Shown: positions 1 to 10,221 of the stretch, piece after piece | Layout of the letters: every line of letters starts with the position of its first letter | Numbering within the stretch: the stretch's first letter is position 1 | From: Chrysophaeum taylorii | Taxonomy: Eukaryota; Sar; Pelagophyceae; Pelagomonadales; Pelagomonadaceae | Length of the DNA stretch: 64,000 nt | NCBI GenBank assembly: GCA_029834535.1 | Contig: JAQMWT010000650.1 | Coordinates: forward strand, 1-64,000 | Direction: 5' to 3' | Program-made: the position numbers and the translations under genes | Notes under the pieces: generated by a model | Database searches by the model: none | Told to the model about the DNA's origin: nothing | Seen by the model: the letters and a program-made list of their open reading frames with translations, nothing else

Positions 1-275
1 GGCCTAATGGTAGCTGTGACCGCAAGGTTCGTAAACGCGAGCGTAGAGCTCCAAAAACCCAAATTATATTGGTGCCGGTCTCCGTCGTATTCGTCGTCGC
101 GCGATCGGCGTCGTCTGTGCCGGCGCGAACTTCGACTGGGGCTCTTGTTATCTTTGTCTCTCTGGCGTCAGTTCAGCACGGTCCAGTAGTCACCCCTGGA
201 TCGTCCCTGTAGGTGACTGGTGCTCCCAAGCCTATCCGAACTGTCTCTAATCGTCTCGTCTATCGAAACATCGAC

Positions 276-2333
276 TCATGCGTCGTCTTCTTGCCAAAAC
301 TCCGACCAAACGTAAATTAACTCTCCGTTGGCGAATAAATCCATGCCTCGGGGTCGGAATCGCACTTCTTTCCGCTCTGGCGGTTTCTTCCTCAGGAAAC
401 AGTGAGCTCGCATCCATATCGTCGGGACGCTCATCTTCCTCTTATCCATGCTGATCGTCCCATCCGAATTCGATTCTGGGCGGCAGCCATACTCATCCCT
501 CATAGTATGTTCGGGATCCTTCTTTATCACATAGCCAACATCATATGCAGGCTGAAAATCTTTGAACTCTTCGTTCGTGAGTAATACGCCAGGGCTTTCA
601 CAGAGCTCCAAAAAGGCGGTTCATGCGTTGTAAGGTTCTTCACCTCTTCCGCTTTCATATTCATTTTCTCGGCCGTTTCAGTCGGCCTATCATCCACTCC
701 ATCGCTTAGAATATCGGCAATCGCCCCGTCTAAAAATGTCGGCACACGAAATGTCTGCCATCGTCAAAAAGAACAAAACATATGCAAAAACGTCTGCAAA
801 AACGTCTGCAGTCGGTTCGTCGGGGGGGGGGGCTGCAGAAGAAGAAGGCGTCGTCCTCGATGTCATATCTGTCAAGAAATGGCCACCAAAGGGCACGTGA
901 CGTTCGATGGCGTGTAAACAGGTGCGCGCTTGTCATTCGAGATAATCCTCTGCGACGCATCGTCGATCGATCGTGGAGACGAAGTGTCATCCACTTGAAT
1001 GTCCGGAGGTAGACTCATAGCATCGTGCGTAGCAGCGGCGGGTCCCTTCCTTTGGGCGTCATCGGCTGCACGGGGCTCGTAAATCGGATTCACACATAAC
1101 TCCGGCGCGTCGTCAAAACCATGGGTTGTGTCCGCCGACGACAAATCATATCGTGCCACCAACGGTGACACCGGATCAGAAGCGGTTGTTGGCTTCGGCC
1201 CGTAGTTTAACGATGTTTCGGTCAGATTCTCCGATCCTGTGGGGATTTTGGTTTGGGTGAGCTCCTTCGACTTGGATTGCTCTTGCTCGTAGTTTAACGA
1301 CGTTTCGGTCATCTCGGACGAGTCGTCGTCGTCGTCGCGCGGATTCCTAACTTTCGCTCGCGTTCGCGGCGGTACCTCCGAGGGTCGGAATTCTCCCTCA
1401 AGACTGCTCGCTCGCCTCGAGCGACTCGGCATAATTCATCCCTTTCGCGGGTCAACCATCGTACTTGCTCGTGTATCTTATCTAATCGAGCGTGTTCGCG
1501 CCGCAGTTGCTCTTGCATTATTTCTATCTTCTTCTGGTGTCGCCATTCACGCCGTATCTCTTCTTCTTCTATCAGCTGGATGAGGATTTCTTCTGCGCGC
1601 TTATCTTCTCGGCACATCTCGCGTAAATGGGCTTGTGGGTTTCTTGCGCGCGCTTGTTTTCTCGGCGTACCTCGCGTAAATGGGCTTTGTGAATCTCTGC
1701 AACGTTCGGTGGTTCATCATCTCGAGCACGTTCTGGTTGGGCTGCCGGTTGTCTCGCCGGCGGCGCCCTCGGCGGTTCATCGCCGTTGTATTTCAGCTCT
1801 TCTTCCTCATCATCATCATCAGTATCATCATCATCAATATCATGCCGTTCGTTCGTCCCCTCGGGACGACTTGAAGGTTCATGTTCTCGTATCTGCTCGT
1901 CGGCAGCGTCATCATCCTCCATGTCGGCTTCGGCTCGCTCCAATCGGCCAAAGTCTGAACGGGTCCAAAATGGTTGAGTCGTCGTCGTTCTCGTGTTCCT
2001 TCGACTCTGGGACTTCGACTCGTCCACGACACGCGTAATATCGTCGTCGCGTGCATCTTCCACCGACCGATCTATCAGTCCGGTGGGCGGCAGAATTCGA
2101 CTCTGCCCGGCAATCAATGCCTCAGTGAGCTGCGATCTCACTCCGCTCGCCTGCGGCAGCGGTACCCGGGTTGCGCGTCGGCTAGAACCGAATCGCGCGT
2201 CGTCACCTCCGACGACTAACGTATCCGGCCGGGGAACTTCCCCAAGGCGATGGTCCCTCTGGAACTCTTCGTCGGCGCGCTTGATCAGGGCGCGCACGGC
2301 TTGTCCGGACCGTGTAGAGAATGCAAGATGCAC
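276..2333 (-). pseudogene. Ty3/gypsy-type Gag remnant, frameshifted
   Basis: The reading passes through several minus-strand frames: 2333-1572 (acidic, Asp/Glu-rich), 1617-1309 (long charged coiled coil with IEEEEIRREW and heptad leucines), 1432-872, then 745-527 and 611-276. It starts about 30 nt after an LTR plus tRNA-type primer site, which is where Gag of an LTR element belongs. No zinc knuckle, protease or polymerase is visible before the window edge. The 1432-872 segment carries the heptapeptide TETSLNY twice (coding 1309-1289 and 1222-1202), 22 residues apart. The gypsy assignment rests on the LTR termini (TGTGGCG...CGCCACA), shared with other gypsy pieces here, not on a Gag domain match. 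At least three frame changes make it non-functional as read. Confidence 0.5.
1289..1309 (-). other. TETSLNY motif copy in gypsy Gag
   Basis: The 21-nt sequence ACCGAAACGTCGTTAAACTA plus C, in frame as T-E-T-S-L-N-Y. A second copy with one base change is at 1202-1222. Other copies: 8197-8217, 11274-11294, 13357-13377, 16339-16359 (minus, copia-1) and 21180-21200, 22441-22461 (plus, copia-2). Confidence 0.85.
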
Positions 2334-2383
2334 TCGTCCGCTGCGACCGATATGGTCGCTCGAATCTCATATCCTCCACCACC

Positions 2384-2697
2384 TGTGGCGTTGGGAGAAA
2401 TTATGCCTACCTGGCGCGCCTTCGAATCCTGGCTCGCCGCTCGCGTCCGTGCCCTTGATGGACTCACTGGACGAGGAAGGCCGTTCTCTCGCCACACAAC
2501 CACAAACAACTTCCGTGCCTGGTCCTCTCAACTTGAGGATCGGCTGTTGCTTTATGATTAAGAACACTTGAATCGCAGAAGTCAGGGAAGATGATGTCAT
2601 AGAGAAAACGGACACCATCAGAACGGAGTAGGGTGCCCCTGATAAGGGGGGGGCCTAAAGGAGGGGTAAGCCTTAGGAGGCGGGAGTTGCCGCCACA
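2384..2697 (-). repeat. Gypsy 5' LTR with adjacent tRNA primer-binding site
   Basis: The 314-bp segment is bounded by TGTGGCG and CGCCACA. Its right half (2532-2697) is repeated at about 24475-24658. On the minus strand, two bases beyond the LTR, lies TGGTGGAGGATATGAGAT (plus 2364-2381), which has the form of a primer-binding site complementary to a tRNA 3' end with its CCA. The donor tRNA is not identified. The Gag remnant starts just downstream. Confidence 0.65.
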
Positions 2698-2739
2698 GTT
2701 CATCTCGTCGACGGTCCTCTCTCCCACGAATTCGTCTCC

Positions 2740-3914
2740 ATGGGCGCCCTCGTCGACCCCACCATTTCGCCACCCGTGCTCATACCCCAACTCCAGCGTG
2801 CTCTAACCGCCCAGCATGAGACAGCTCGGGCCACTGCACGCACTCCAGCGACTTGCGGCCGCACTTCCCATCACCGATGCACTTCGAGTATCGGCGTCCT
2901 CATGGGATCGCTTCTCGACCACGTTCATCAGCTCGTGGCCCAGCTCCTCCCTTCAAATCCCCAACCGCTGCTGGGCCGAGATGTGTGCCCAGTACTTTGG
3001 CTACCCCTCTCCAGCTTGTTCGGGCCTCGTGGGCACTCGCATTCTGGGCACTGACGTCGTTCTCGACGCTCACGGCAAGGTGCTTCTCACGCAGGCCAAC
3101 CTTGTCAACCGCGGAGGAGCGCGGACCACCTGGCACGACGGCCTGCTCGAGTGCGCCCTCTGCATCGTCAAAGATACCGGCATCCCCGCCCTGTCCGAGG
3201 TTTTCGGCATCTTTGCTGACGTCGTCGCCCCTACCATTCGCACGCGCCTCTACGGCCGGTACCGAGGCAATCTCGCCCGACGCCAAGTCGCCCAGACATC
3301 CTCACCACGCTCGACAACAAGGAGCAACTCTACGACCTCAAAACCCTCGCTTGCGGTTCGTTATACTCCGCCCACGCCCTCCATCCCTCCCGCCCGTCGC
3401 CTGTCGATCGGCGCGCAGCGCAAGTCCACTCCGAATACCTCGCTCACGCCCGCGGCATCGACGCCATCATCCCCCAGCCGGGGACAGCACCACCGCCTGG
3501 CTTCTTGGGCCCGTCGAACAGCGGCTACGTAGCTACGGCACTGTCGCCGGCCTCGTCTTTGGTGCCTTCGGTGAGGCCAGCGCGGCGTGCCACGCCCTCG
3601 CCCAAACATGCGCAGAGCGCATCGCTGCGCGAACCTGGGTGGCAAGCGGCTGCGCCAACTTCACAGAGGCAAAGGCGGCCCAAACTCGCCGCATCTACCG
3701 TGAGTGGGGGATCGCCGACGCATTGGGCCGGGCTCGCTGTGCCCTCACCGCCCTCACCCATGTCGCCGCCTCGGAGAGCCCCACCCAGGCCGCCCGATCC
3801 CAGCAGGACGTCGCCCTTCGTCGCACATACGTCCGGCGGCAGCATGCGTACGACCTACGGGCGGGGCCCGTCCTCTCTTCGCCTGCCCCACGACTCGGCG
3901 ATGACCCCGACTAG
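2740..3914 (+). pseudogene. LINE-type retroelement ORF, C-terminal nuclease-like part, frameshifted
   Basis: Frame one (from about 2816) holds a Cys-containing segment (AQYFGYPSPACSGL), then LDAHGK, then TWHDGL, then a Glu in SEVFG. After a frame change near 3270-3300 the text continues DILTTLDNKEQLYDLKTLACG and later GPVEQRLRSYGTVAGLVFGA, ending LGDDPD-stop. The order Cys, Asp-x-x-Gly, His-Asp, Glu, Asp...DLK resembles the PD-(D/E)XK-like endonuclease region at the C-terminus of many non-LTR retroelement proteins. Its last codons and 3' tail reappear at 30377-30545 without the upstream part, which looks like a 5'-truncated retrocopy. No reverse transcriptase is seen upstream, so this copy is also truncated. 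The family assignment is inference. Confidence 0.42.
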
Positions 3915-4040
3915 GTCCCGCATACGTATCTACGCCCGTCAGGCACATCCCTCTACCCCACAAAACCACACACATCCTTCATGCACCACACACACACACC
4001 CCTCTTAGCAGTCGACCTTTAGAGACAAACCACACACATC
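3915..4040 (+). repeat. 3' tail of the LINE-type element
   Basis: A pyrimidine/A-rich 3' UTR ends in CTCTTAGCAGTCGACCTTT followed by AGAGACAAAC. The same tail (consensus CTTAGCAGTCGACATTTAAA then GACAAACAAAC) recurs near 30340, 30525, 31000, 35310, 46941, 47030-47090, 48101 and 52921, on both strands and mostly without upstream coding sequence. That is the pattern of 5'-truncated retrotransposition. Confidence 0.55.
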
Positions 4041-4139
4041 CTTCATGCACCACACACACCCCCGCTGTGCGTCCCCTAGGTCTGAAACTAGGCCCTATAT
4101 TTGAAGTTCTGACTCGGTTCCCGACGAGCGTCACTGAAA

Positions 4140-4845
4140 AGCTTAATAAGTGTACAAGGTCAGTATATATCCTTCAACCAGTTCCCCCTCGACCCCCCCG
4201 ATAATTTCATCGAACTCAAGCCTCCATTGACCTCCGACAAAAACCACGCCTGGGCCGCTGAGGCGCGGGCCTCGGCGTCCCAGGCGCGCACCTCCGCCTC
4301 CGAGGCGCGGGCCTCGGCATCCGAACGCGCTCCTCTGACAAAATCTCGACTCGGCGTCGAGCTCCATCCGCAGCTCGACACAGCGCCTCGAGCTCGCACT
4401 CCTGCTTTTTTATCGTGCTGGCGTTGAAGGTCACGAGCTCTCGATGCCGGCGTACTTCGACTTGAAGATCGTCGACCGGGTGGTAGGCGGCTAGCTCTGC
4501 TGCAGCTTGGTCTTAACGTCCTCTTTCTCGTACTCGAGGTGCCTGACGCGCGCTCTCAGCCTCGCGATCTCCGTTGAGTGATCCTAGGCTTCGAGCTTGG
4601 GCTTTGCCATGATGGCCTCGGGTTGCCGGTACGGGGCTGGCCACGGCGTGTCGTCGTACTCCTCGTCCGACTTTGGCGGTGCTTTGCTCGGCGTCGACCG
4701 AGCCCGCCTCTTGTTCGTACTCGGCATTGGGTCTCGGTGGAGGCCAGGGCCGTGGCGAAGTCGGGGCCGCGGCGGGGACTGGGGCCTCCAGAGCACGCGG
4801 CTAGGGATAGCCGCCGGCGCCGGCGCCGTACTCCGAGAGGTGGCC
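4140..4845 (-). pseudogene. Gag-like coiled-coil ORF remnant
   Basis: Read leftward from the LTR at 4867, one frame gives a short basic segment (MPSTNKRRARSTPSKAP), an acidic DEEYDD patch, a stop, then IARLRARVRHLEYEKEDVK. A neighbouring frame continues with KKQECELEALCRAADGARR and an alanine-rich heptad tract with DAEARASEAEVRAWDAEA-type repeats (4240-4330). Position after an LTR and coiled-coil composition suggest the N-terminal Gag of a second gypsy copy that shares the LTR at 4867-5427. There is at least one internal stop and one frameshift. No enzymatic domain is present, so a non-transposon coiled-coil gene cannot be excluded. Confidence 0.35.
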
Positions 4846-4866
4846 CACGTCGTTGGAATCGGCCAG

Positions 4867-5427
4867 TGTAGTGGTTTTCTCAAATACCCGCCCCTCTTGG
4901 CCAGGCCAGAGGCCTCGACAACCCTTTCTCCCAACCCGAACCGCGGGTGAAACCACCACACTTTCCATGTTGAACGACGTCTTCTTCACACCAAATTGGC
5001 TAGTCTGCACCCTCGAGGATGGCCTCGACGCTCTCCAAGCCGTGGTCTCGAGGGCGCTCGACCTCCGATCCTTGACGATTGCTCGAGAGACGTCAGTTGC
5101 CCGCTGGTCGGGCATCGATAACTTCAAACACCGCGTTGCGTGGGCCGACGTCGCGCGCTTCTATCAAGGGGACGTGGCGCTATGGGAGCGCCCCGATCTC
5201 GGCGTAAACACCTCACGCCATCATAAAATCGGACAATCAAATGAGGGTAATAGCAAGACGACAGCAAGAAAGCAACACAAATGCCTGGTACATTGGGTTC
5301 AGTTGAAGCGCATGTGAGGATGTCAAGATGACTCCCCCCCCATAATTGCAAGGTCCGTACCAGAGCAACAATCAGGGTAAGTCAGGTGGCAGGCAGGCAA
5401 GTGGGGGGAATGGGGGTTACTGCCACA
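4867..5427 (-). repeat. Gypsy LTR (long variant)
   Basis: It is bounded by TGTAGTGG and CTGCCACA. The right part (about 5240-5427) aligns with the LTRs at 30648-30980 and 56558-56915, and the left part keeps their ACCCGCCCCTCTT block. The stretch between (about 4960-5200) is extra. A purine tract (minus strand AGTAGGGGGCTCC) sits just outside the right edge, as expected for the polypurine tract before a 3' LTR. At the other edge TGGCCGATTCCAACG could serve as a primer site for a following copy. Confidence 0.55.
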
Positions 5428-5462
5428 GGAGCCCCCTACTTGAGATGAAGTCGTCCTCGACT

Positions 5463-6827
5463 TCAAGGGTGACGAAGGTCACGCTCACGAATGGTACGAT
5501 AAGCTCGGTCAGCTACATCAGCAGGAACTTTGTTGCTGTGGAGGCCGAAGTTACTGACGAGGACGTCGATTTCATCCGGGCGAAAATCAGTCACACAGGG
5601 TTCACAGCCCTCCATGTTTGGTCGTAGGCATGTGAAACTACCTCCGGCAGGGTCCTTGTATTCTGGTCTTAAGCGTCGCTCAGCCAGAGGCTTAGTAGGA
5701 TCAAAAACACGAGGATCATCGCGCGGTCCCAAATCGGTATAATAGTGAAGCGCAACTGTATCATTGTCGTGATCATATTCTTCGTATACTTCGGCAACGT
5801 AAATACGCTTCTTCCACGCGTTGGATGGCCCTTTAACCCCGAAAATCACGAGCTTGCCATACTTGAAACGGTCGCGGTCTGAAGGTAATACAGAGGGGCT
5901 GAAGAAGTGTCGATGGTTGGCACTTTCAGAGGCACAATCTGTTGTACAGATACGACGGCCGACTCAGCATCATCGTCGTTGACGTCCCGAATTTCGTAAA
6001 CGACGGGAGAGAGAAAGATTTCTGGTAACTATGTAAGGCCCGCGCCAAATGGGCCGTAGCTTGTGGCGCGTCTTAGGCGCGAACGCCGAACATAATCACC
6101 TGGGGGAAACTGGATGTCAATTTGGTGGGCATCATAGTTGAGTTTTTGGCTCTCCTGTGCTTTGTGATGAGCTCGTGTAACGAGTCGACTATAAAATTCA
6201 AACTTGTTCTTAAAGTCCATCAAAATCTGCTGACGCGATTGCGGCAGATCGCGCTTTTCACTCAAAAGATTGTAATCGGGTGGTAACAGGGGTTGCTTGC
6301 CAGTACGCATCATGAAAGGTGAAATATTCGTTCCCGGAATGTACATCCCATTGTACATGAATGCGACATATGGGAGGAAATTCGACCAATCTGGCTGACG
6401 CTGTTCATCAATCGCAGCTCTCAAGAAGGCTATGATAAATCGGTTGACACGTTCACTGTGGTTACTCTGAAGGTGATACGGAAGGGTAGTACGATAACGT
6501 ACGTTGAATTGACGAACAAACGTGCGAAATAACCTGTTCGCGAACTCATTTTCCATTGTCCGTGACTATGCACCGTGGGAGACATCCCTCAAGTAAAATC
6601 TTGTCCACAAACGCGTTCAAAATTGAATAATCATGCTTGGTGTTGATCAGAGCCAATTTCAAGAAATGCGACGCTTCATCGTACATCGCGAGTATGTACG
6701 TGTACAAGTCAGCGCCTCGCAGAGGTCCAATCAGATCCATACCTAGGACACATCAGTCTCCGACGCGATTCGGTTGACAGAGCAAGCCATGACGCTTAGG
6801 CATGGTGGATCGAATCTTCTGGCAAAT
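5463..6827 (-). pseudogene. Ty3/gypsy integrase and C-terminal region, broken
   Basis: From the right: MDLIGPLRGADLYTYILAMY (first catalytic Asp), CIVTDNGK (second Asp), frame change, HLQSNHSERVNRF (catalytic Glu), a long helix-rich segment, a damaged GPY/F-like module, another frame change, then the distinctive C-terminal domain (AWKKRIYVAEVYEEYDHDND...) ending RDLRHP-stop. Protein and order match the cleaner copy at 56951-58573. It is cut at 6827 by the copia-1 3' LTR, and the missing N-terminal part is not found on the far side of the copia block. The integrase has D, D and E but is interrupted by frameshifts. Confidence 0.8.
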
Positions 6828-7142
6828 TGCAGAGCATTTAGCAAGCAGTGGTAAGTCACCTGGGAAACCATCCCGTCTCATCATGAACGTCTGGAAGTAT
6901 TTAATTCGGGGAATGGAAAGGTATGTTCCCCATATCCTCAGAACACGACAGGCGGCATCTAGAACTATACGAGAAAGGTAAAGTGTATAGTGCTACATAC
7001 CTCGGGACGCGCTAGACCATGATTATGAGCTTAAGCACAAATCAGAGGACTATTTGATTGTGTATAAAGGTAGAAGAAGAGTAAGGAAGAAATCACGTTC
7101 TCAACGGACGGATAATGGTAAGAGGCAGCAGACTTCTCTGCA
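6828..7142 (-). repeat. Copia-1 3' LTR
   Basis: The 315-bp repeat starts and ends with the inverted heptamer TGCAGAG/CTCTGCA. It aligns throughout with 18591-18912, differing by scattered substitutions and small indels, including a missing ACGTC near the left end. The minus-strand flank CTCGAGGGGG directly precedes it and is the likely polypurine tract. Confidence 0.85.
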
Positions 7143-7295
7143 CCCCCTCGAGATGTCTTAAGCGCAAGGTGCGACTATAGAGCATCTCTTGAGAAAGATG
7201 ATGATGAAGGAAAGAGAAGATAAAAGGAAAAAAGGGAGTGCAGTTTTGATGGTCACAGAGGTCACATACGAAGCATAAAGAGTGTAAGACATGTC

Positions 7296-8577
7296 TTAGG
7301 ACTTGGATTTGGTGGAACTGAGAGTCGACTTGACGCTTTTGAACAGAGCATTACGAAACACTGGTATAACAGACAGGGTGTTAGGGCTATCTGAGGTGGT
7401 GGACATCGTTACTGGTTCGAGAGTATCGGTATCGTCGTCGTCAGCTTCTGCAGTAAGGTGGTGAACACCAATAGCAGAATGGTGTGGTACCATGCGAAAT
7501 GTAAGTGCAGGTAAAGCATTCAGTATGGATGGCACCAATGAGTCAGGCTGTGGAGTATCCAGTTGTGTTTCCAATAAGTTGGACTCAGCGAACGGATATA
7601 ACTAACTAACTAACTTCAGACCTCTCCCGAGCATGGGAGCCAGGCCGGACCGACTGGAGCCAGTCCGGAATCACGGGCCTGTAGACGAGGAGCGCCGAAA
7701 GGTCGGTCGGCGGAGAGTGACCATCAAGCTTGTCGCAATGCGACGAGGAGACGAACGGATATGAGAAGATAGAAGGGTCTTCCGATTCACATGCTAAGGG
7801 AATGCTTTGAAGACACGAGAGCAGATTATCACGCAGATGATGGAGGTGATCGTCCGGGGAGGCGTGATTGGCGGCATATTGATCATAGGCTGTAAGCGTT
7901 AAACGAGACAGTAGCTCTGTGACCTTGTACAGTGTTATGAGTAACACGTGTGCATTGGCAGTAGGAGGAAAGAGCCGGTTCTCCAGGGAAGTGATTGAAG
8001 CAATGGCAGACTGTAGATCAGTGCGCAGAGATAGATTTTCAGCGCTGAGGGTGTTGATTTTGCGGATGTATAGGCGAAGAGTTTCCTGGAGTTGCTCGAC
8101 TTGCTGATGTAAGGCATCGACATCAACCGAGGCAGAAGAGGCAGGGTGAGTCGATGGCGAGGTTCTTTCCAGGGTAGGTTCTGATGTAGGAAGTGAGGAG
8201 TTTAACGACGTCTCGGTCAACACATGCTGTGTGAGTAGGGGGTATTTCGCGTTTAGAAAGCGCCGAAAGTCTTGATGTTCTGCCGGAGTATAAGTGGGGC
8301 CGAACATTACATCCAGGAGTGACGGCGGTTTTGTATCATCTGAGGATGATACGTAGTCGTCGAGATGTTGTACCCACGATTGGGCAGCAGTATTAATCAC
8401 ATGGTGGGATTTGGTGGGCTTGAACATAGCCTGAGCTTTACGACTCTGTGTTCGAACAAGAGTTACAAGAAAGTTAAGATGCTCAAGGTGCATTTGTGTA
8501 ATGCGCCGCATCATTGGGGGTGCTGTGAACAGAGAAGGGAATGTCGGGTGAAGGTGCGGGAGGTGGATGCTGTTCAT
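7296..8577 (-). CDS. Copia-1 ORF3: coiled-coil protein downstream of pol
   Basis: A 323-residue frame (8577-7606) plus its continuation (7574-7296) is split by a retroposon at 7600-7752. An N-terminal helical segment (HLEHLNFLVTLVRTQSRKAQ) is followed by a variant of the recurrent heptapeptide (LTETSLNSS, coding 8217-8197), then a clear heptad coiled coil (VDALHQQVEQLQETLRLYI) running into ENRLFPPTANAHVL. The acidic C-terminus contains EADDDDTD. The same architecture occurs downstream of RNase H in copia-2 (21180-23108), so it is a conserved extra ORF of this lineage. The N-terminal part with possible Cys pairs seen in copia-2 is missing here. I recognise no known domain; a structural or accessory role is a guess. 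Confidence 0.6.
7600..7752 (-). mobile_element. SINE-like retroposon copy 1, 5'-truncated, with target duplication
   Basis: It contains only the 3' part of the family, with the (CTAA)n tail at its left end. It is flanked by the exact 10-bp repeat GAACGGATAT at 7590-7599 and 7753-7762. Truncation at one end, a microsatellite tail at the other and a duplication of this size are the signature of target-primed retroposition. It interrupts ORF3 of copia-1. Confidence 0.75.
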
Positions 8578-10221
8578 AATCAGGAGGAGATTTAGAAATA
8601 AGATGAGGAAAAGTCAGTTTAGAAGAAACACGGACTTGCCCGTTTTCAGGATTAAGGACAACATCGGCTAAATGATTAACATGAGGTGTTATTAAAGGGT
8701 TTATAACGTTAGCACCACATAAGTAGATGTAGGGACGACATCGGGGTTCATATTTATGAAATTCGTTAGGTTCCAAACGCAGATAACAAACAGAACCAAA
8801 AGGTTTGAGGTAGTCCTGTTGGGGAACATTACATTGGTCTAACAAAACTTGTTTGGGGCTTAGGACTTTATTGTAAATACGTTCGAGGGAAACATTAGGG
8901 AGGAGATTATACGATTGGATGGCATGTATAACAGCCCACGGGTAGTGTGGTGCCGGGTCTGTTAGGGGGTGACCTTTATAGGATACATTAAGCATATGCC
9001 GGAGTCGTGTAGACGCGGCAGTGGCCATGTGACCAACAGCGGCTTCTACTTCATGATTAAAGACATGTAAGTAAGGGGGGAACGCGGACATGTTAATACC
9101 ATGTTCCACACGAAAGGGGGTTGTTACATGCTGAGATAAATAGGGTTTAAAGGAATCACAATAAATTTGTTTTAGTTGTACATGAACATAAGTAGAGCAA
9201 AAATTGCGGACAAACTCAAGTGCGTTACAAAATTCGCTGGAGTTAGTGCTACGACAAAAGTACACTAACAGAATTTTAGAAATTAGACACTTGAAGACAA
9301 TAATATGTCGAAAGGATCCCCATTCCGAGACCACAGAGACGCAACCACCGTCACATGCCCAAGCTTCACCAGGTCGAAAAATTTTTTCGAATGATGGTTG
9401 CTTGATAAGGTGGTGTGGGTGAGGAAAGCGTTTTTTATGAATCGTTCTTGCCCTTACCCTGATCGCCGACTGCGGTTGCGATGGAGGACGGTGCCTCCTG
9501 AATCCTGAGCCTTGTGAGGGCATCCGCCCTCCCGGCGTAGGCTGGCACCTATTCGCCTCCCGGGCGGGCCGGTTGGCAGCCGGAACGTTCGCAGTGGGAC
9601 GGGGTATGGCCGGGGGGCGAATACGGAAGGTTATCGACGAGTTGGTTGTCAGTCACATCGCGGTCTCCTCGTCGCATGGCGACAAGCTTGATGGTCACTC
9701 TCCGCCGACCGACCTTTCGGCGCTCCTCGTCTACAGGCCCGTGATTCCGGGCTGGCTCCTGTCGGTCCGGCCTGGCTCCCATGCTCGGGAGAGGTCTGAA
9801 GTTAGTTAGTTAGTTTATGAATCGTACAATCGACACAGAACTTACGGTAGGGTACGTCAGATGGGTGGTGTCCAGGACTGGCAATAACCCGAACAGATTT
9901 TATGGCTTGAGAATCACTGGAATGGTGAATGTTGTGAAAGTTAGTAGCTCGTTGTTGCGCATCTCGAAATGCAAGGGTGCCCCTGGCATGGACTTTCTTA
10001 TCGAAGGGCGCATGCTTTTCATGGAGCTGTCTTGGCGTTATGAAGGGTATTTGTTTTTCTTTATTAGGAGATGATATATCTGCGGATAGGATGTTAGAGA
10101 GGAAAGCATGAGCTACGGAATCAGTATGAAAAGAATTAAGTTCGTGGTTAGCAGTGATAGTATCACAACATGTGAGTTTTTTATTGGAGGTGTAGAACAT
10201 TGTTGCATACCACGCGAACAT
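8483..10221 (-). pseudogene. Copia integrase 2 (diverged second integrase inside copia-1)
   Basis: The upstream half (10221-9826) holds the zinc-binding region, with FHNIHHSSD and KFCVDCTIH providing the HH and CC. The downstream half (9433-8483) holds the catalytic core with WACDGG (first Asp), IYCDSFKPY (second Asp) and FNHEVEAAVGH (Glu), ending NPENGQVRVSSKL. The retroposon at 9446-9813 splits the two. It is visibly homologous to integrase 1 (11608-13371) but clearly diverged, so this is not a recent duplication. It occupies the place where RNase H should follow the reverse transcriptase, and its 3' end runs into ORF3. This suggests recombination or template switching between subfamilies. 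Confidence 0.75.
9446..9813 (+). mobile_element. SINE-like retroposon copy 2, full-length, with target duplication
   Basis: The 368-bp copy begins near CTTACCCTGATCGCCGACTG and ends in (GTTA)n. The 12-bp direct repeats TTTATGAATCGT at 9434-9445 and 9814-9825 flank it exactly, and removing one copy plus the insert rejoins the integrase-2 sequence. No polymerase III boxes or tRNA similarity could be recognised, so 'SINE-like' rests on size, tail and duplications. Open frames inside it on both strands are not credible genes. Confidence 0.75.

Noticed and set aside
4578-4950. Plus-strand frames of about 100 codons
   Set aside because: They are opposite-strand shadows of the Gag-like coiled-coil segment and LTR, with no recognisable domain.
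9573-9809. Small conserved frames repeated in each SINE-like copy (MGARPDRQ... and the opposite-strand frame)
   Set aside because: The same text recurs because the repeat recurs. Frames are open on both strands, 5'-truncated copies lose the starts, and no domain is seen.
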